The notes under the pieces were generated by a model. It saw only the letters and a list, made by a program, of their open reading frames with translations. It was not told where the DNA came from and searched no databases. A stretch of 64,000 bases of DNA, taken from positions 209,720 to 273,719 of the forward strand of contig JBBRYJ010000002.1 in NCBI GenBank assembly GCA_038237745.1, read 5' to 3'. Positions 8,798 to 16,261 of the stretch are shown one piece after another (within the stretch, counting starts at the first letter, position 1; each line of letters starts with the position of its first letter). Both the position numbers and the translations under genes were made by a program. This DNA comes from DASQEH01 sp038237745. Its GTDB lineage: Bacteria; Actinomycetota; Actinomycetes; Propionibacteriales; Nocardioidaceae.

Positions 8798-9626
8798 CCT
8801 GACGCGGCCGCCGATGCGCTGCGCCGTGCTCGGGAGCCCGGTCGCGCACTCACTGTCGCCGGTGCTGCACCTCGCCGCCTATCGCGAGCTCGGCCTCGAC
8901 TGGACCTACGGCGCCCACAAGGTGGAGGAGCCCGAGCTGAGCGGGTTCATGGAGCTTCTGACGCCCGAGTGGCGGGGGTTGTCGCTGACGATGCCACTCA
9001 AGCGACGCGTCATCGACTTCCTCGACCGTGTCGAGGCTCGGGCTGGTCTCCTGGCTTCCGTCAACACGGTCGTGATCGGCTCGACCGGCCGTCATGGATA
9101 CAACACCGATGTCCTCGGGTTCGTCCGAGCCTTCCAAGAGGCCGGCGTGCTCCGGCTCGCGTCCGTCGTCGTCGTCGGAGCCGGCGCTACCGCCGCGTCT
9201 GCCCTGGCCGCAGCCGCCGACCTTGGGGCTACCCGAGCGACGGTGCTCGCGCGGTCGACCGCTCGTGCGTCGCGGCTGGCGGGGCTGGGTCTGAGCCTCG
9301 GGCTGGAGGTTGAGCTACGAGACCTGGCCGACCCGGCCTCAGTGCCGTTGGCTGACGCACTGGTATCGACGATCCCAGTGGATGCCCAGCACGCGGTACC
9401 CACCGAGGCGCTGGCGTCACAGTCGCGTGTCGTCTTCGAGGTCAGCTACCGACCGTCGCGCACGCCGCTCACGGAGGCGGCGCGCGCCGAGGATCGTCAG
9501 GTGATCGGCGGCTTCGAGTTGCTTCTGCACCAGGCTGCGAGGCAGGTCGAGCTGATGACTTCGGTTGAACGGGCCCCGTTGGAGGCGATGCGCACGGCCG
9601 GGCTCGCCGCGCTCGCCGCCGGCTGA
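8787..9626 (+). CDS. aroE: Shikimate dehydrogenase
   Basis: NADP-dependent reduction of 3-dehydroshikimate to shikimate. In 279 aa: substrate-binding SPVAHSLSP near 17-25, catalytic pair K72 (LTMPLK) and D108 (NTDVLGF), Rossmann glycine motif VGAGATA near 131, and C-terminal GFELLLHQAARQ. The first shikimate gene of the block here; the others (aroC, aroK, aroB, aroQ) follow after the prepilin peptidase gene. Translation is probably coupled to mltG by the 11-nt overlap. Confidence 0.94.
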   Translation: MPADLTRPPMRCAVLGSPVAHSLSPVLHLAAYRELGLDWTYGAHKVEEPELSGFMELLTPEWRGLSLTMPLKRRVIDFLDRVEARAGLLASVNTVVIGSTGRHGYNTDVLGFVRAFQEAGVLRLASVVVVGAGATAASALAAAADLGATRATVLARSTARASRLAGLGLSLGLEVELRDLADPASVPLADALVSTIPVDAQHAVPTEALASQSRVVFEVSYRPSRTPLTEAARAEDRQVIGGFELLLHQAARQVELMTSVERAPLEAMRTAGLAALAAG

Positions 9627-9662
9627 CCGGCCGGTTCGCACCTGCGCCGGCCCACCCGACAC

Positions 9663-9668
9663 TAGGCT
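9663..9668 (+). promoter_or_regulatory. Candidate -10 element before the prepilin peptidase gene
   Basis: TAGGCT matches TANNNT and ends 8 nt before the GTG start at 9677. The predicted transcript would be leaderless or nearly so. GAGG at 9671-9674 is too close to the start to be a normal ribosome-binding site. Prediction only. Confidence 0.35.
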
Positions 9669-9676
9669 CTGAGGTT

Positions 9677-10504
9677 GTGTCGGGGGGACTGGTCATCGGG
9701 CTCAGCGCCGTCGTGACGGCAGCTCTCTGCGCGTTCGGGCCGACGGTGGTCGCCCAGCTGCCGGAGCCGGCGCCCGACTCCGACCCCGCAGAGCCGCTGG
9801 GCTCACCCGCAGCAGACGCCGCGGAACCGTCGGGCTCACCCGCAGCAGACGCCGACGCGGTCGAGAGAGCTGACGCGTCCGACGCGGTTGAACCGGCCAG
9901 CCCATCGTCAGGTCCCGAAAGGCCGTCGTACGCCGAGGTCGCCTTCCGGCCGCATCTGCGGGAGGGCCTCGCGGTAGCGGGTGCGATCGTGGGGGCGCTG
10001 GTGGGCTGGAGGCTCGCAGAGAGCCCGGCGCTCGCCGCCTGGCTGTACCTCGGAGCGGTCGGCGTCGTGCTCTCGTACGTCGACGCGCGCACGAGGCTGC
10101 TCCCCACCCGGCTAATCGCCCCGTCCTACGCCGTGCTCGCGGCACTGGTTTGCCTGGCAGCTGTCGCCGACGGCGACCTCAAGGGGCCGGTTCGGTCGGG
10201 ACTCGGCTGGTTGGCCATGGGCGGCTTCTACGTCGTGCTCTGGGTGGTCTACCCACGCGGGCTCGGGTACGGAGACGTGCGGCTGTCGGGACTCCTCGGC
10301 ATCGGCCTGGGCTACGTCGGTTGGCCGGCGCTGCTGACCGGCCTGTACGCCGGCTTCCTGCTCGGCGGCGTCGGTGGCGCCCTGCTGGCTGTGCTGGGAG
10401 TCGTCGACCGCAAGCGTCTCCCGTTCGGGCCGTTCATGCTGCTCGGCGCCCTGGTAGGGATCGTGTGGGGGCCGGCGGTCGCCGACTGGTACACGTCTCG
10501 TTGA
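9677..10504 (+). CDS. Prepilin peptidase (A24 family), lacking the N-terminal methylase domain
   Basis: Integral-membrane aspartic protease that trims type IV pilin-like signal peptides. Catalytic aspartates are D136 (YVDARTRLLPTRL) and D200 (GYGDVRLSGLLG), with several hydrophobic helices around them. At 275 aa it lacks the CxxC N-methyltransferase region of full PilD. Instead the first membrane helix is followed by an acidic Ala/Pro/Ser linker with a duplicated 11-residue unit (EPxGSPAADAA; 33-nt DNA repeat at 9799-9854). The aroE-pilD-aroC placement is common in actinobacteria. No pilin substrate gene is in view, so the target is unknown. Confidence 0.85.
   Translation: MSGGLVIGLSAVVTAALCAFGPTVVAQLPEPAPDSDPAEPLGSPAADAAEPSGSPAADADAVERADASDAVEPASPSSGPERPSYAEVAFRPHLREGLAVAGAIVGALVGWRLAESPALAAWLYLGAVGVVLSYVDARTRLLPTRLIAPSYAVLAALVCLAAVADGDLKGPVRSGLGWLAMGGFYVVLWVVYPRGLGYGDVRLSGLLGIGLGYVGWPALLTGLYAGFLLGGVGGALLAVLGVVDRKRLPFGPFMLLGALVGIVWGPAVADWYTSR
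9799..9854 (+). repeat. In-frame 33-bp tandem repeat in the prepilin peptidase linker
   Basis: The 23 bases at 9799-9821 recur identically at 9832-9854, offset 33 bp (11 codons). The repeat encodes GSPAADA twice within the linker. The bases before each copy are also similar, so the unit probably arose by in-frame duplication. Confidence 0.8.
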
Positions 10505-10528
10505 CCGGCGTCGTGAAAGACTCCACCC

Positions 10529-11707
10529 ATGCTCCGATGGCTTACGGCGGGTGAGTCGCACGGGCCCGCCCTGGTGGCGGTGCTCGAAGGCCTCCCGGCG
10601 GGCGTGGCCGTCTCGACGCCAGTCATCGAGGCTGCTCTCGCGCGCCGCCGGCACGGCTACGGGCGCGGGGCGCGGATGAGCTTCGAGGTCGACGCCCTGT
10701 CGCTGCTGGGTGGGGTGCGACATGGTAAGACCATGGGCGGACCGGTCGCACTGACGGTGGGAAACAGCGAGTGGCCCAAGTGGGAGCAGGTCATGTCGGC
10801 CGACCCTGTCGACCCTGAGGTGCTCAAGGGCCTGGCCCGCAACGCGCCGCTGACCCGCCCCCGGCCTGGCCACGCCGACCTGGTCGGCATGCAGAAGTAC
10901 GACTTCGACGAGGCTCGCCCGGTGCTCGAGCGGGCGAGCGCGCGGGAGACCGCGGCCCGGGTCGCTCTCGGCGCGGTCGCGAGCGCCTTCCTCGACCAGG
11001 CGCTCGAGGTGAGACTCGTCGCCCACGTCGTTTCCATCGGGGCGGCTGAAGCGCCGGCAGGGATCGTCCCCACCCCCGCCGACCAGGGTCACCTCGACAG
11101 CGACCCGGTGCGCTGCTTGGACGCCGCCGCGAGCGCCGCGATGGTGGCCGAGATCGACCTCGCGCACCAGCAGGGCGACACCCTCGGTGGTGTCGTCGAG
11201 GTGGTCGCCTACGGCCTACCGCCCGGGCTCGGCTCACACGTCCACTGGGACCGACGTCTCGACTCGCGCCTTGCCGGTGCGCTGATGGGCATCCAGGCCA
11301 TCAAGGGGGTGGAGGTGGGCGACGGGTTCGAGGTGGCCCGCGGGCCCGGCTCCGCCGCGCACGACGAGATGGTGGTCGGTCCCGACGGTATCCGCCGCAC
11401 CAGCGGGCGTTCGGGCGGCACGGAGGGCGGTATGTCGACCGGTGAGCTCTTGCGGGTCCGGGCGGCGATGAAGCCGATCGCCACGATCCCCCGGGCGCTC
11501 CGGACGGTCGATGTGGCGACCGGCGAGGCGGCCGTCGCCCACCACCAGCGTTCCGACGTCTGCGCCGTTCCTGCCGCCGCGGTCGTCGCCGAGGCGATGG
11601 TCGCGCTCGTACTCGCGGACGTTGCCGTGGAGAAGTTCGGCGGCGACTCGGTGACCGAGGTACGTCGCAACCGCGAGGGCTATCTCGCGGCGCTCAGGTA
11701 CCGATGA
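10529..11707 (+). CDS. aroC: Chorismate synthase
   Basis: FMN-dependent 1,4-elimination of EPSP to chorismate, the last step of the shikimate pathway. The 392 aa show the family signatures GESHGPALVAVLEGLPAG (residues 7-24), RRHGYGRGARM, RASARETAARVA (the second conserved block) and GGTEGGMSTGE. Length is typical. aroK starts in its last codon (ATGA overlap), so aroC-aroK-aroB form one translationally linked set. Confidence 0.96.
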   Translation: MLRWLTAGESHGPALVAVLEGLPAGVAVSTPVIEAALARRRHGYGRGARMSFEVDALSLLGGVRHGKTMGGPVALTVGNSEWPKWEQVMSADPVDPEVLKGLARNAPLTRPRPGHADLVGMQKYDFDEARPVLERASARETAARVALGAVASAFLDQALEVRLVAHVVSIGAAEAPAGIVPTPADQGHLDSDPVRCLDAAASAAMVAEIDLAHQQGDTLGGVVEVVAYGLPPGLGSHVHWDRRLDSRLAGALMGIQAIKGVEVGDGFEVARGPGSAAHDEMVVGPDGIRRTSGRSGGTEGGMSTGELLRVRAAMKPIATIPRALRTVDVATGEAAVAHHQRSDVCAVPAAAVVAEAMVALVLADVAVEKFGGDSVTEVRRNREGYLAALRYR

Positions 11708-12264
11708 GCCCGGCACCGGGCCATCCGGACGCCCTCCGGCCCGCGACACCGCGCAGCCCGTCCGGTACCATGCTGGTGCTCGTCGGCCCTCCCGGCGCAG
11801 GCAAGACCACGGTGGGCGCTCTGCTGGCAGGCCGCTGGGGCGTGGCTTCGTGCGACACCGACGCCCTGGTGGAAGCAGAGGCAGGCAAGCCAGTGGCGGA
11901 GATCTTCGTCGACGATGGCGAACCTGCGTTCCGGGCCCTCGAGCTGGCCGCGGTGGCGCGTGCACTGGCGTCGAATCACGGCGTGCTGTCACTAGGTGGG
12001 GGGGCCGTCACGTCGCAGTCCACCCGGGCGCTCCTGCGTGAGCATCGAGTGGTGTTCCTCGACGTCGGACTCGCGGCGGCCGCCTCGCGCGTAGGGCTCG
12101 GCGTGACCCGCCCGCTGCTGCTCGGAAACCTGCGCAGCCAGCTGAAGACGCTTCTCGACGAACGCCGACCCCTCTACACGGAAGTCGCGCACATCACGGT
12201 TGCCACAGACCACCTGACCGCCGAGGCCGTCGCAGACGACGTCGAACGGCAGCTCCGTGTCTGA
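11704..12264 (+). CDS. aroK: Shikimate kinase
   Basis: Phosphorylates shikimate with ATP. P-loop GPPGAGKT at residues 28-35, shikimate-binding aspartate region CDTDALVEAEAGKPVAEIF, GGGAV and the lid arginine segment. From ATG 11704 the protein is 186 aa, with a ~22-residue N-terminal extension. ATG 11770 (MLVLVGPPGAGKT) would give the classical ~164-aa length. I keep 11704 because it makes the ATGA overlap with aroC, but either is possible. It overlaps aroB by 8 nt. Confidence 0.92.
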   Translation: MSPAPGHPDALRPATPRSPSGTMLVLVGPPGAGKTTVGALLAGRWGVASCDTDALVEAEAGKPVAEIFVDDGEPAFRALELAAVARALASNHGVLSLGGGAVTSQSTRALLREHRVVFLDVGLAAAASRVGLGVTRPLLLGNLRSQLKTLLDERRPLYTEVAHITVATDHLTAEAVADDVERQLRV

Positions 12265-13354
12265 CGCGACGCGCATCCGGGTGGCGACAGCGGCACCGTA
12301 CGACGTCGTCGTCGGCAACGGCCTGCTCGGCGAGCTGCCCGGCCTGGTCGGGGACGGCGCCCGGCGGGTGGCAGTCGTCCATCCGCGGGCGCTGGCAGCG
12401 CGAGGCCATGCGGTCCGCGACGACCTGGTGGCCTGCGGCTTCGACGCTCACGCACTCGAGGTGCCCGACGCCGAGGCGGCGAAGACGGCCGAGGTCGCAG
12501 CGGCCTGCTGGAAGGCGCTCGGAGAGCTCGGCTTCACCCGCTCGGACGTGGTTGTCGGGCTAGGTGGGGGAGCGACGACAGACGTGGCGGGCTTCGTCGC
12601 GGCGACGTTCATGCGGGGCCTGCGGCTCGTGCAGGTGCCCACGACGCTTCTCGGCATGGTCGACGCCGCCGTCGGTGGCAAGACGGGGATCAACACGACT
12701 GAGGGCAAGAACCTGGTGGGCGCCTTCCACGAGCCGGCCGGTGTGCTGTGCGACCTCGACAGCCTCGTCAGCCTCGATCACGACGAGATGGTGAGCGGGC
12801 TGGCCGAGGTGGTGAAATGCGGCTTCATCGCCGACGAGGCGATCCTCGCCCTGGTCGAGGCGAACGCGCCTGCCGCGGCCGACCCCACGTCGGAGGTCAG
12901 CCGCGAGCTCATCGAGCGGGCGGTTCGCGTCAAGGCGTCTGTCGTTGCCGACGACCTCGTGGAGAGGACCTCGAGGGGGAGGGACGTCGGCCGAGAGGCG
13001 CTGAACTACGGCCACACACTGGGCCACGCCATCGAGCGGGCCGGGGGCTACTCGTCCCGACACGGAGAGGCGGTCTCGGTGGGCATGGTGTTCGTCGCGC
13101 AGCTCGCCCGGCTCGCCGGGCGCCTCGACAACGGCACCGCAGCGCGCCACGGCGTCGTCCTCACGTCGCTGGGGTTGCCGACCCGCTACGCAGGGAGCGC
13201 CTGGCCGGAGCTGTTCGGCGCCATGAAGGTCGACAAGAAGTCGCGCGGTGACCTGCTCCGCTTCGTGATCATCGAGCGGGTGGGCAGCCCGGCGATCCTC
13301 GAGGCTCCGAGCGCCGAGCTGCTCGACGCGGCCTACGCCGAGATCGCCCGCTAG
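12257..13354 (+). CDS. aroB: 3-dehydroquinate synthase
   Basis: NAD- and metal-dependent conversion of DAHP to 3-dehydroquinate. In 365 aa: NAD-binding GLGGGATTDVAGFVA, substrate loop GKTGINTTEGKN, and metal ligands in SGLAEVVKCGF, NYGHTLGHAIE and RHGEAVSVGM. GTG start within the end of aroK. The TAG stop (13352-13354) is also the first half of a putative -10 element for aroQ. Confidence 0.95.
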   Translation: MSDATRIRVATAAPYDVVVGNGLLGELPGLVGDGARRVAVVHPRALAARGHAVRDDLVACGFDAHALEVPDAEAAKTAEVAAACWKALGELGFTRSDVVVGLGGGATTDVAGFVAATFMRGLRLVQVPTTLLGMVDAAVGGKTGINTTEGKNLVGAFHEPAGVLCDLDSLVSLDHDEMVSGLAEVVKCGFIADEAILALVEANAPAAADPTSEVSRELIERAVRVKASVVADDLVERTSRGRDVGREALNYGHTLGHAIERAGGYSSRHGEAVSVGMVFVAQLARLAGRLDNGTAARHGVVLTSLGLPTRYAGSAWPELFGAMKVDKKSRGDLLRFVIIERVGSPAILEAPSAELLDAAYAEIAR

Positions 13355-13357
13355 GCT
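13352..13357 (+). promoter_or_regulatory. Candidate -10 element of a leaderless aroQ promoter
   Basis: TAGGCT overlaps the aroB stop codon and ends exactly 6 nt before the aroQ GTG (13364), the spacing expected if transcription starts at the G of GTG. No ribosome-binding site precedes this start, which supports leaderless initiation. Prediction only. Confidence 0.45.
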
Positions 13358-13363
13358 CGCGCC

Positions 13364-13810
13364 GTGCGCGTCCTCGTCCTCAACGGGCCGAACCTCTCAC
13401 GCCTCGGGGCGCGTGAACCGGAGGTCTACGGATCTACGTCCTACGACGAGCTGGTCTTCCTGTGTCGCGAGTGGGGGAGCGGGTTGGGGGTCGACGTCGA
13501 GGTGCGCCAGAGCGACGACGAGGCGGAGCTGATCGGCTGGCTGCACGAGGCCGCCGACGAGCGGACGCCCGTCGTGCTCAACCCCGCAGCGTTCACGCAC
13601 TACTCGTATGCCTTGCGGGACGCCTGCGCCCAGCTCACCGCGCCGCTCGTCGAGGTGCACATCTCCAACCCTGCCGCGCGGGAGACGTTTCGGCATACCA
13701 GCGTGATCTCGGCTGTGGCCACGGGGACCATAGCCGGTTTCGGCACGGAGTCCTACCGGTTGGCTCTGAGCGCGCTGAGCAGGTCAGCACAGCGGCAGTC
13801 GGGAAGCTGA
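13364..13810 (+). CDS. aroQ: 3-dehydroquinate dehydratase, type II
   Basis: Dehydrates 3-dehydroquinate to 3-dehydroshikimate. The 148-aa protein begins MRVLVLNGPNLSRLGAREPEVYG, the classical type II N-terminus with the catalytic-loop Tyr. It continues with NPAAFTHYSYALRDA and VEVHISNPAARE, the latter carrying the catalytic His and Glu. GTG start is 9 nt after aroB. A 213-nt gap follows before efp; many actinobacteria place an Xaa-Pro peptidase gene there and none is present here. Confidence 0.94.
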   Translation: MRVLVLNGPNLSRLGAREPEVYGSTSYDELVFLCREWGSGLGVDVEVRQSDDEAELIGWLHEAADERTPVVLNPAAFTHYSYALRDACAQLTAPLVEVHISNPAARETFRHTSVISAVATGTIAGFGTESYRLALSALSRSAQRQSGS

Positions 13811-14023
13811 CCAGAGTCGTCTCGACCGGTTCGGACTGACGTGTCGGGCTAGGATGAGCGCAGACAGTCGGCTGTCGCGCTGCTACGACCTCCACCGCGG
13901 TCCAGACGCGGTGTGAGATGCGTGCGACATAGCCGTTTCCATGCGCCGGACACCAGGCTACCTCCGGCCTACACGACCGCAGACCGCGCCACCACGCCAC
14001 GACGACAGGGAAGCGAGCCGCCC

Positions 14024-14587
14024 ATGGCGACGACGAACGACCTCAAGAACGGCACGGTGCTGAACCTCGACGGGCAGCTGTGGTCCGTCGTCTGGTTCCA
14101 GCACCACAAGCCCGGAAAGGGCGGCGCGGTCGTCCGGACCAAGCTCAAGAACGTGCTGTCGGGCAAGGTGGTCGACAAGACCTTCAACGCCGATATGAAG
14201 GTGGAGACCGCGAATGTCGACAAGCGGGCGATGACCTACCTCTACCACGACGGCGAGGCGTACATCTTCATGGACACCGAGACGTACGAGCAGACGACCG
14301 TCGGTGGGGACACCGTGGGAGGTGCCTCCAACTTCATCCTCGAGAACCAGGAGGCGACCGTCGCCATGCACGAGGGCCTGCCGCTGTACATCGAGCTTCC
14401 TGCCTCGGTCGAGCTGCTCATCGACTGGACCGAGCCCGGCCTGCAAGGTGACCGCTCGACCGGCGGTACCAAGCCGGCACGCCTCGAAACCGGGTACGAG
14501 ATCGCCGTACCCCTGTTCATCACCTCGGGTGAGAAGGTCAAGGTCGATACCCGCGACGGAAGCTACCTCGGCCGCGTGTCGAGCTGA
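14024..14587 (+). CDS. efp: Translation elongation factor P
   Basis: Rescues ribosomes stalled on polyproline. 187 aa starting MATTNDLKNG at ATG 14024, preceded by AGGGAAGCGAG. KPGKGGA carries the tip residue K32, which other bacteria may modify. OB-fold segments and the C-terminal signature (DTRDGSYLGRVSS) are intact. The preceding 213 nt (13811-14023) hold no gene that I can support; TAGGAT at 13850-13855 is a possible -10. The stop overlaps the nusB start by 1 nt (TGATG). Confidence 0.96.
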   Translation: MATTNDLKNGTVLNLDGQLWSVVWFQHHKPGKGGAVVRTKLKNVLSGKVVDKTFNADMKVETANVDKRAMTYLYHDGEAYIFMDTETYEQTTVGGDTVGGASNFILENQEATVAMHEGLPLYIELPASVELLIDWTEPGLQGDRSTGGTKPARLETGYEIAVPLFITSGEKVKVDTRDGSYLGRVSS

Positions 14588-15003
14588 TGGGCGCACGTAC
14601 CAAGGCTCGCAAACGCGCGCTCGACATCCTCTTCGAGTCGGAGCAGCGCAGTCTGCCCCCCGGATCCACGCTGGAGGACAGGCGCGCCCTCGGAGCTCCT
14701 CCCGTCGCGGACTACACCGTCACCCTCGTCGAGGGGGTCGTGGAGTCCCTGGCGGAGATCGACGCGATCATCGCGGACCACTCCGACGGATGGGCGCTCG
14801 ACCGGATGCCGGCGGTCGATCGCAACATCCTGCGGCTGGGCGTCTACGAGCTTCGTTCTATGGAGACCGTGCCTCGCGCGGTAGTGCTCAGCGAGGCCGT
14901 CACGCTCGCCGGGCAGCTGTCGACGGAGGACTCGGCGGCCTTCGTCAACGGCGTGCTGGCCAGCATCGCCGGAGTCCTCTCCTCGGAGCCACGCCGGATA
15001 TGA
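14587..15003 (+). CDS. nusB: Transcription antitermination factor NusB
   Basis: 138-aa all-helical RNA-binding protein that joins S10 on boxA to allow rRNA antitermination. Begins MGARTKARKRALDILFESE, with the basic N-terminus typical of NusB, and contains the conserved VDRNILRLGVYEL and FVNGVLA segments. ATG overlaps the efp stop. Convergent with bldD; the 61-nt gap between them (15004-15064) shows no clear intrinsic terminator. Confidence 0.95.
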   Translation: MGARTKARKRALDILFESEQRSLPPGSTLEDRRALGAPPVADYTVTLVEGVVESLAEIDAIIADHSDGWALDRMPAVDRNILRLGVYELRSMETVPRAVVLSEAVTLAGQLSTEDSAAFVNGVLASIAGVLSSEPRRI

Positions 15004-15064
15004 CCGCGTAGTGCTATGAGGTCCGGCGTACTCGGGGTGCCACGGAACCAATTCGAGCGCGCTC

Positions 15065-15556
15065 CTACTCGGCGGGCTCGAGCTCCTCGGGGCGTAGGAC
15101 CCCCCAGTTGAGCAGACGCTCGGCGAGCTGGCTGGGCGACTCGTCGTAGATGACGGCGAGCGTCAACAGGTCGCCCTGTCGAATGGACAGCACCTTGCCG
15201 TTGTAGTCGCCGCGCTGAGCCTGCACGGTCGAGGCGAAGCGGGTCAGCGGAGCCGACTCGCTGCTGTCGACGCCGTGAAGGAGCTCGAGGTCGAGCACGA
15301 GCTTCGGCGGTGCCTCACGGGCGGCTCCGAACTGATTCGCCCCGGGTAGCAGCTCGCTCATCGGGATGCCGTAGAACTGTGCGAGCTCCGAGAGACGTTG
15401 CACCGTGACAGCCCTGTCGCCTCGCTCGTACGAGCCGACGACGACAGCCTTCCACCGCCCCTCGGACTTCTCCTCGACACCTTGGAGCGAGAGCCCCTGC
15501 TGTTGCCGGATAGACCGAAGGCGGGCACCTAGTGCCCTCGCGTAGTCTTGCGCCAT
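15065..15556 (-). CDS. bldD: BldD-type transcriptional regulator with c-di-GMP motif
   Basis: Global developmental repressor in Streptomyces, where c-di-GMP drives dimerisation. Start at 15556 (MAQDYARALGARLRSIR), with AAGGA 6 nt upstream on the minus strand; an in-frame extension further upstream has no such site. In 163 aa: N-terminal XRE-type helix-turn-helix (~8-66) including GVEEKSEGRWKAVVVGSYERGDR. In the C-terminal domain, RGD at 115-117 and RQGD at 126-129 are separated by eight residues, matching the published RXD-X8-RXXD signature. Divergent from pyrR. Targets in this organism are unknown. Confidence 0.92.
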   Translation of the reverse strand: MAQDYARALGARLRSIRQQQGLSLQGVEEKSEGRWKAVVVGSYERGDRAVTVQRLSELAQFYGIPMSELLPGANQFGAAREAPPKLVLDLELLHGVDSSESAPLTRFASTVQAQRGDYNGKVLSIRQGDLLTLAVIYDESPSQLAERLLNWGVLRPEELEPAE

Positions 15557-15598
15557 TAGTATCCTTCCGTTGGCGCCTGGCATCCTATCCAATGTGGA

Positions 15599-15611
15599 CC
15601 GGATTGTCCGG
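15599..15611. promoter_or_regulatory. Inverted repeat between bldD and pyrR
   Basis: Perfect palindrome CCGGA-TTG-TCCGG in the 126-nt divergent intergenic region. Position is suitable for an operator acting on either promoter. It does not match the Streptomyces BldD box that I remember. Regulator unknown. Confidence 0.4.
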
Positions 15612-15647
15612 CGATGGAGCTTTTTGGTCTGAGACATCCTTTAACGA

Positions 15648-15673
15648 GCCGTCCTGTGAGGCGGGCAAGGAGG
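15648..15673 (+). promoter_or_regulatory. PyrR-binding loop and ribosome-binding site in the pyr leader
   Basis: Bases 15650-15663 (CGTCCTGTGAGGCG) match 12 of 14 positions of the PyrR RNA consensus ARUCCNGNGAGGYU described in Bacillus. Flanking GCC (15648-15650) and GGC (15664-15666) can pair below the loop. The ribosome-binding site AAGGAGG (15667-15673) follows immediately, 9 nt before the TTG start. This layout fits PyrR-dependent translational repression as described for Mycobacterium smegmatis, rather than Bacillus-type attenuation. No terminator-like helix is visible. Confidence 0.7.
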
Positions 15674-15682
15674 TCGCAGGTT

Positions 15683-16261
15683 TTGTCGCCTGCTCAGCGT
15701 AACCATCCGGACGCCTCAACATGGCGCATTGTGCTGGACATGACCGACATAACTCGTGCCCTGACGCGCATCTCGCACGAGATCCTTGAGCGTAACCGAG
15801 GTCCTGAGGGGGTCGTCCTCCTCGGAATACCAAGCCGTGGGGTGCCCTTGGCTGCTCGTATCGCAGCGACCATGGCCGCCGTCGAGGGCTCGGATGTGGC
15901 GGTCGGGGCCATCGACGTGACCATGTACCGCGACGACCTGCGGATGAGACCGACGCGTCCGCTCGAGACCACCGACATCCCGCCTGGCGGCGTCGACGAC
16001 GCGATCGTCGTGCTGGTGGACGACGTCCTCTACAGCGGACGGACCGTGCGGGCCGCTCTCGACGCCCTCAACGACATTGGCCGCCCCCGCGGCGTGCAGC
16101 TGGCCGTCCTGGTGGACCGAGGTCACCGGGAGCTGCCCATCCGAGCCGACTACGTCGGCAAGAACCTCCCTACGGCCGCCACCGAAACGGTGCAAGTCAG
16201 TCTCAGCGAGTACGACGACGTGGACTCCGTGGCCATCTCGGGACAGGACCGGAACCCATGA
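15683..16261 (+). CDS. pyrR: Bifunctional pyr operon RNA-binding regulator / uracil phosphoribosyltransferase
   Basis: Binds pyr mRNA in response to UMP and also has UPRTase activity. I place the start at TTG 15683: AAGGAGG lies 9 nt upstream and the resulting 192 aa matches the ~193 aa of mycobacterial PyrR. ATG 15740 would cut into the conserved N-terminal helix (DITRALTRISHEIL), and ATG 15614 would run through the PyrR-binding loop. PRPP motif VVLVDDVLYSGRTVRAAL and the conserved RGHRELPIRADYVGKN are present. Overlaps pyrB by 4 nt. Confidence 0.93.
   Translation: MSPAQRNHPDASTWRIVLDMTDITRALTRISHEILERNRGPEGVVLLGIPSRGVPLAARIAATMAAVEGSDVAVGAIDVTMYRDDLRMRPTRPLETTDIPPGGVDDAIVVLVDDVLYSGRTVRAALDALNDIGRPRGVQLAVLVDRGHRELPIRADYVGKNLPTAATETVQVSLSEYDDVDSVAISGQDRNP

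Noticed and set aside
15614..15682. ATG 15614 as the pyrR start
   Set aside because: It would translate through the PyrR-binding loop and ribosome-binding site and give an unusually long N-terminus without similarity; TTG 15683 has AAGGAGG 9 nt upstream.
15740..15742. ATG 15740 as the pyrR start
   Set aside because: Cuts the conserved N-terminal region and has no ribosome-binding site at proper distance.
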